Of a stretch of 15,442 nucleotides of DNA, positions 12,105-15,442 are shown one piece after another. The stretch covers positions 1 to 15,442 of the forward strand of contig CAUBHZ010000009.1 of NCBI GenBank assembly GCA_958435885.1, given 5' to 3'. The position numbers and the translations under genes were made by a program. The stretch is from an uncultured Intestinimonas sp. (GTDB lineage: Bacteria; Bacillota_A; Clostridia; Oscillospirales; Oscillospiraceae). The first letter of the stretch is position 1; the number at the start of each line of letters is the position of its first letter. The notes beneath the pieces are model-generated. The model did not search any database. It worked only from the letters and a program-made list of their open reading frames with translations, and had not been told where the DNA came from.

Positions 12105-13145
12105 ATGAAAAGAAAACTGCTCGCCCTCACCATGGCCCTGCTGATGCTGGGCGGCGCCCTGGCTGGCTGCGGCCAGAAGAGCGCCGAGACCACCACTCCG
12201 GCGCCCGAGACCAGCGCCCCGGTGGAGACCACCGCTCAGCCCACCCAGGAGACGGGCGACACCGTCCGCTTCGCCGTCCTCAACGGCCCCACCGGCGTGG
12301 GCGCCGCCAAGCTCATGGCCGACAGCGACGCCGGCACCACCGCCAACAGCTATAACGTGGAGGTCTTCACCGCCAACGATCAGGTGGCCGCCGGCCTCAC
12401 CAACGGCGAGATCGACATCGCCGCCGTGGCCTCCAACGTGGCCGCCAACCTCTATAACAAGACCGACGGCGGCATCCAGATGCTGGCTGTCAGCGGCCTG
12501 GGCGTCCTCAACATCCTGGAGAACGGCGACACCGTCCACTCCATGGCCGATCTGGCCGGCCGCACCCTCTACGCCACCGGCCAGGGCGCCAACCCGGAGT
12601 ACGTCCTCAACTACCTCCTCACCGAGAACGGGGTGGACCCCGCCGATGTGGACATCCAGTGGAAGACCGGCGACGAGATCACCACTCTGATGGTCAGCGG
12701 TGAGGCCGACCTGTGCATGCTGCCCGTCCCCGCCGCCACCGCCGTGCAGCTCAAGAACGCCGACGTCCGGGAGGCTCTGGATCTGTCTGCCGAGTGGGAC
12801 AACCTGCAGAACGGCAGCCATCTCACCATGACCACCATTGTGGCCCGGACCGACTTCATCCAGGAGCATCCCCAGGCTGTGGAGAACTTCCTGGCCGACT
12901 ACCAGGCCTCTGTGGACTACGTGAACGGCGACCCTGCCGCCGCCGCCGAGCTGGTGGCCAGCTACGGCATCACCGCCAACGCCCAGATCGCCGAGGCCGC
13001 CATCCCCAAGTGCGCTCTGGTGTGCATCACCGGCGCCTCCGACATGCGCAGCGCCATCCAGGGCTACTATGAGGTCCTCTACCAGGCCAATCCCGACTCC
13101 ATCGGCGGGGGCATCCCCGACGACGCCTTCTACTACCAGGGGTGA
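12105..13145 (+). CDS. ABC importer substrate-binding lipoprotein
   Basis: A 346-residue solute-binding lipoprotein. It starts MKRKLLALTMALLMLGGALAGC, with a lipobox L-A-G-C placing lipidation at C22. A Thr/Pro/Glu-rich linker (about 27-50) tethers it to the membrane. The body resembles NMT1/SsuA/TauA-type proteins: VRFAVLNGPTGVGAAKL, NGEIDIAAVASNVAANLYN, and MADLAGRTLYATGQGANPEYVLNYLL. Such proteins bind nitrate, sulfonates, taurine, pyrimidine precursors and other small ions; the ligand cannot be read from the sequence. An in-frame stretch upstream (from 12006) overlaps the Crp/Fnr gene and is rejected; the ATG at 12105 has GGAGGA 7 bases upstream and a proper signal peptide. It overlaps the permease start by four bases. 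Confidence 0.93.
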   Translation: MKRKLLALTMALLMLGGALAGCGQKSAETTTPAPETSAPVETTAQPTQETGDTVRFAVLNGPTGVGAAKLMADSDAGTTANSYNVEVFTANDQVAAGLTNGEIDIAAVASNVAANLYNKTDGGIQMLAVSGLGVLNILENGDTVHSMADLAGRTLYATGQGANPEYVLNYLLTENGVDPADVDIQWKTGDEITTLMVSGEADLCMLPVPAATAVQLKNADVREALDLSAEWDNLQNGSHLTMTTIVARTDFIQEHPQAVENFLADYQASVDYVNGDPAAAAELVASYGITANAQIAEAAIPKCALVCITGASDMRSAIQGYYEVLYQANPDSIGGGIPDDAFYYQG

Positions 13146-14014
13146 ACAAGAGGCTGACTGCCGCTCCCGCCAAAGGCTGGCGGGAGCGGCTTTTGCCCAT
13201 CCTGTTCTGGCTGCTGGTGTGGGAGTGCGCCGCCCTGTGCGCCGGGCACCGGAGCCTGAGCGCCGCCTGGACGGCCTGGCGGCAGACCGGAGACCCTTCG
13301 GGCCTCCTCACCTGCCTTTGGGAGGGGCAGACCTTCATCCTGCCCGCGCCCCCCAGGGTGGCCCAGGAGCTGCTGGAGCTGGTGAGGACGGCGGACTTCT
13401 GGCGGACGGCGGCGGCCTCCCTGTGCCGGGTCTTCGCCGGCGCCGCCGTGGGGGTGGGGCTGGGCACCGCCCTGGCCGCCCTCACCGCCGCCTCCCGGTG
13501 GGCCCGGCTGATCTTTGCCCCGGCGGTGAAGGTGGTCCGGGCCGCTCCGGTGGCCTCCTTTATTATATTGGTGCTGCTGTGGGCCGACCGGAACTGGGTG
13601 CCCGCCATTATCGCCGCCCTCATGGTCCTCCCCGTGGTGTGGGGCAACGTGGTCCAGGGGGTGGACAGCACAGACGCCCAGCTGCTGGAGCTCGCCCGGG
13701 CCTATGGCTTTTCCCGCCGGCGCACCCTGGCCCTGGTGTATGTGCCCTCGGTGCTGCCCTACTTCGCCGCCGCCTGCCGCACCAGTCTGGGCCTGGCCTG
13801 GAAGGCGGGGGTGGCCGCCGAGGTGCTGTGCCTGCCCAAACTGGCCATCGGCACCCAGGTGAGCAACGCCAAGACCTATCTGGAGACTCCGGCCCTCTTC
13901 GCCTGGACCCTGACCGTGCTCTTCCTCAGCTTCGTGGTGGAGGGGGTCCTGGGACGGCTGCTGGGCCGGCTGGAGCGGGGGAAGGGAGGGAATGACCGTG
14001 CTGGAGATCCGTGA
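13142..14014 (+). CDS. ABC importer permease, SsuC/TauC type
   Basis: A 290-residue inner-membrane permease with about six membrane segments (first about 17-34, then several between 92 and 170, and the last about 251-270). [15 protein letters not shown] (66-80) matches the L-P-S-P element that precedes the core in SsuC/TauC/ThiX permeases. The EAA loop that touches the ATPase reads [25 protein letters not shown] (183-207). The stretch between the first helix and the LPAP element (about 35-65) is longer than in typical relatives and rich in Trp and Ser, probably a loop on the outer face. Translation begins at a GTG overlapping the stop of the binding protein (GTGA). The 3' end overlaps the ATPase gene by 23 bases, so all three are tightly coupled. 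Confidence 0.9.
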   Translation: MNKRLTAAPAKGWRERLLPILFWLLVWECAALCAGHRSLSAAWTAWRQTGDPSGLLTCLWEGQTFILPAPPRVAQELLELVRTADFWRTAAASLCRVFAGAAVGVGLGTALAALTAASRWARLIFAPAVKVVRAAPVASFIILVLLWADRNWVPAIIAALMVLPVVWGNVVQGVDSTDAQLLELARAYGFSRRRTLALVYVPSVLPYFAAACRTSLGLAWKAGVAAEVLCLPKLAIGTQVSNAKTYLETPALFAWTLTVLFLSFVVEGVLGRLLGRLERGKGGNDRAGDP

Positions 14015-14603
14015 GCTGACGGTGTCCTACGGAGAGAAGCTGGTCTTGGACCGGTTTTCCCTGACCGTGCCGGCGGAGGGGGTCACCGCCCTGGCCGGTC
14101 CCTCCGGCTGCGGCAAGACCACCCTGCTGCGGACCCTGGCGGGGCTGGAGAACCCCTCCTCCGGCGCCGTCACCGGCCTGGAAGCGTCCAAGGCCGTCCT
14201 CCTCTTCCAGGAAAACCGCCTCTTCCCCTGGCGGACGGCGGAGCAGCACATCACCGACGTACTGCCCCGGCCGGACCGGGAGACCGCCCGGCGGTGGCTG
14301 GCGGCGGCGGGGCTGGCGGGCGAGGAGGGGACCTATCCCGCCGCCCTCTCCGGCGGCATGGCCCGGCGGCTGGCCCTGGTCCGGGCCCTGGCCCTGGCGG
14401 AGGTCCGCCGGGGGTGGGTGCTGCTGGACGAGCCCTTTGCCGGAGTGGACCCGGCCCGGACGGACGCCCTCATGGAGGCGGTGTACGGCCTGGGGCTCCC
14501 CGTGCTGCTGTGCGCCCACGAAGCCCACACCGTGGCCCTGGCCACCCGGCGGGTGGACCTGGAAGGCCCGCCTTTGCACGTCACAGCGGAGACCCGGGCC
14601 TGA
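13992..14603 (+). CDS. ABC importer ATPase, SsuB/TauB type
   Basis: A 203-residue nucleotide-binding subunit that powers the importer. Motifs in order: Walker A GPSGCGKT (36-43), Q-loop Q73 in [12 protein letters not shown], signature LSGGM (119-123) followed by [10 protein letters not shown], Walker [13 protein letters not shown] (142-153), and switch H176 in CAHEAH. The [10 protein letters not shown] stretch and LSGGM signature are typical of the nitrate/sulfonate/taurine group. At 203 residues it is about 40-50 shorter than most, lacking a C-terminal tail, a trait of many clostridial versions; all catalytic motifs remain. The ATG at 13992 lies inside the end of the permease gene behind GGAGG. 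The stop codon sits in the loop of the following hairpin. Confidence 0.93.
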   Translation: MTVLEIRELTVSYGEKLVLDRFSLTVPAEGVTALAGPSGCGKTTLLRTLAGLENPSSGAVTGLEASKAVLLFQENRLFPWRTAEQHITDVLPRPDRETARRWLAAAGLAGEEGTYPAALSGGMARRLALVRALALAEVRRGWVLLDEPFAGVDPARTDALMEAVYGLGLPVLLCAHEAHTVALATRRVDLEGPPLHVTAETRA

Positions 14604-14614
14604 CGGCCCGGGTC
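14591..14614 (+). terminator. Hairpin ending the Crp/Fnr-ABC operon
   Basis: GACCCGGGCC (14591-14600) pairs perfectly with GGCCCGGGTC (14605-14614), with the ATPase stop codon TGA in the 4-base loop. The following CCGTCCTTCCC is only moderately U-rich, so the hairpin is strong but the terminator is suboptimal; it may rely on NusA or Rho. Confidence 0.55.
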
Positions 14615-14669
14615 CCGTCCTTCCCGGGGTGGAAAGGCCCTGCATTTTCGAGATTTCCCGGTAAAAATC

Positions 14670-14698
14670 TTGCAATCAGGCTATCCATATGGTATACT
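14670..14698 (+). promoter_or_regulatory. Promoter of the rimP-nusA operon
   Basis: TTGCAA (14670-14675), a 17-base spacer and TATACT (14693-14698). Transcription would begin near 14705, giving a leader of about 105 bases before rimP. Confidence 0.8.
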
Positions 14699-14714
14699 GC
14701 CTATACTAGCAGTG

Positions 14715-14775
14715 TACGTATCCGTTAAGAGTGGGGTCCGCCCCGCTCTTTCTTATTGAAAAAAACGGATCTGTA
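14715..14775 (+). other. Structured leader with terminator-like hairpin before rimP-nusA
   Basis: A 10-bp stem with one G-U pair (14727-14736 with 14741-14750, loop TCCG) is followed by TTCTTATTG, the form of an intrinsic terminator placed in the leader. Around it, ATCCGTT (14720-14726) pairs with AACGGAT (14764-14770), and TAC/GTA extends this stem beyond a 2x2 internal loop. NusA feedback on its own operon through a leader terminator is known in other bacteria, so this is a likely attenuation element. Confidence 0.6.
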
Positions 14776-14809
14776 AGTATCTGGAAAAGCGCGTCGGGAG
14801 GGACAGAAT

Positions 14810-15265
14810 ATGGCGAAGGTGACTGAACTCACGGCGGGCCTGGCGGCGCCCATCGTGGAGGCTGCCGGGTGCTCGCTCTGGGATGTGGAGTACGTAAAGG
14901 AAGCGGGGGAGTGGTTCCTCCGGGTCTACATCGACAAGGAGGGCGGGGTGTCCATCAACGACTGCGAGGCGGTGAGCCGTCCCCTCAGCGACGCCCTGGA
15001 CGAGGCCGACCCCATCGAGGGGAGCTACACCCTGGAGGTGTCCTCCGCCGGCGCCGACCGGGTGCTCAAGAAGCCGGAGCACTTCGCGGCCTTCCTGGGC
15101 AGCGAGGTGGACGTGAAGCTCTACCGGGCCCGGGAGGGGCGCAAGGAGCTCACCGGCGTGCTCAGGGGCTACGACAACGGGGATGTGACCGTGGAGCTCC
15201 CCGGCGGAGACGCCACTTTGGAGAAGAAAGACGTTGCTCAGGTGCGGCTGCACGTGAGCTTTTAA
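14810..15265 (+). CDS. rimP: Ribosome maturation factor RimP
   Basis: A 151-residue cytoplasmic factor needed for maturation of the 30S subunit. The N-terminal alpha/beta domain begins MAKVTELTAGLAAPIVEAAGCSLWDVEYVKEAG and contains LRVYIDKEGGVSINDCEAVSRPLSDALDE. The C-terminal SH3-like domain follows from about residue 85 (FLGSEVDVKLYR; GVLRGYDNGDVTVEL). The hinge motif, normally EVSSPGLDRPL, reads EVSSAGADRVL here, with both the Pro and Leu changed. Length and gene order (rimP then nusA) are standard. The ATG follows GGGAGG 7 bases upstream. The next gene, nusA, begins 14 bases after its stop. Confidence 0.96.
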   Translation: MAKVTELTAGLAAPIVEAAGCSLWDVEYVKEAGEWFLRVYIDKEGGVSINDCEAVSRPLSDALDEADPIEGSYTLEVSSAGADRVLKKPEHFAAFLGSEVDVKLYRAREGRKELTGVLRGYDNGDVTVELPGGDATLEKKDVAQVRLHVSF

Positions 15266-15279
15266 GGGAGAGTAACGAA

Positions 15280-15442
15280 ATGCCGAGAAAGAACGCGAAA
15301 AAGACCAACAGCAGCGAGAACGACGGCCAGGAGTTTTTCGCCGCCATCGCCCAGATCGAGAAGGAGAAGGGCATTCCCGCCGGCTACATGATGGAGAAGA
15401 TCACCCAGGCCCTGGCCTCCGCCTACAAGCGGGACCACGAGG
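15280..15442 (+). CDS. nusA: Transcription factor NusA, N-terminal part only
   Basis: Only the first 54 codons are in the window. After a lysine-rich, polar stretch of about 15 residues (MPRKNAKKTNSSENDG) the sequence EFFAAIAQIEKEKGIPAGYMMEKITQALASAYKRD matches the start of the NusA N-terminal domain, which binds RNA polymerase. The basic leader is absent from many NusA proteins, which begin right at the EF(I/F) segment. The ATG at 15280 has AAGGGAG about 10 bases upstream, so the extended start is supported. NusA governs pausing, termination and antitermination, and its place right after rimP is conserved. Confidence 0.93.
   Translation, partial: MPRKNAKKTNSSENDGQEFFAAIAQIEKEKGIPAGYMMEKITQALASAYKRDHE

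Noticed and set aside
1..15442. tRNA, rRNA, CRISPR arrays, insertion sequences or known riboswitches
   Set aside because: No cloverleaf, repeat-spacer array, transposase motif or recognised aptamer was found by eye; gaps between genes are all under 300 bases and accounted for.

Overview
The window looks like chromosome of a GC-rich, strictly anaerobic Firmicute, most likely an Oscillospiraceae member of the Flavonifractor/Lawsonibacter/Pseudoflavonifractor kind. This rests on clostridial-type genes (MtaB, a short divergent DHFR, a PFL/ACT pair, a PrpR-type sigma-54 activator) written in strongly G/C-ending codons, with AAGGAGG-type ribosome sites. The genus is an inference from gene content. 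No tRNA, rRNA, CRISPR array, insertion sequence or phage gene was seen.

Layout. (1) 1-1220, minus: a small ACT-domain protein followed by the start of a PFL/UPF0210 protein that runs off the left edge. (2) 1338-5133: a nucleotide/tRNA block. A minus-strand YfbR-like 5'-deoxynucleotidase faces a plus-strand operon of mtaB, thyA and a fusion of a DUF523/TudS-like desulfidase with dihydrofolate reductase. A strong bidirectional terminator (5146-5182) closes it. (3) 5244-10959, minus: a catabolic module. In transcription order it has a PrpR_N-PAS-AAA+ sigma-54 activator with its own sigma-70 promoter, a 19-bp inverted repeat with an intrinsic-terminator shape, a well-formed sigma-54 promoter, and then a MatC-like dicarboxylate permease, a family III CoA-transferase and an HMG-CoA-lyase-like enzyme. 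(4) 11094-11327, minus: a small cysteine-containing protein of unknown role. (5) 11438-14603, plus: an operon of a Crp/Fnr regulator and a three-part ABC importer of the nitrate/sulfonate/taurine type, behind a strong promoter with a perfect TGTCT-N6-AGACA dyad at its start. (6) 14670 to the right edge, plus: promoter, structured leader, rimP and the start of nusA.

How the genes fit together. ThyA turns dUMP into dTMP and makes dihydrofolate, which the DHFR half of the fusion recycles; YfbR-type enzymes feed a side route to dUMP. The sigma-54 module is coherent as uptake, CoA activation and carbon-carbon cleavage of a 3-hydroxy-3-methyl dicarboxylate such as citramalate or 3-hydroxy-3-methylglutarate. 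The substrate is inferred, not shown. The Crp/Fnr-ABC operon appears self-regulated, with an unknown ligand and an unknown transported compound. The most unusual items are the desulfidase-DHFR fusion, the sigma-54 module with its complete promoter architecture, and the Crp/Fnr operator.
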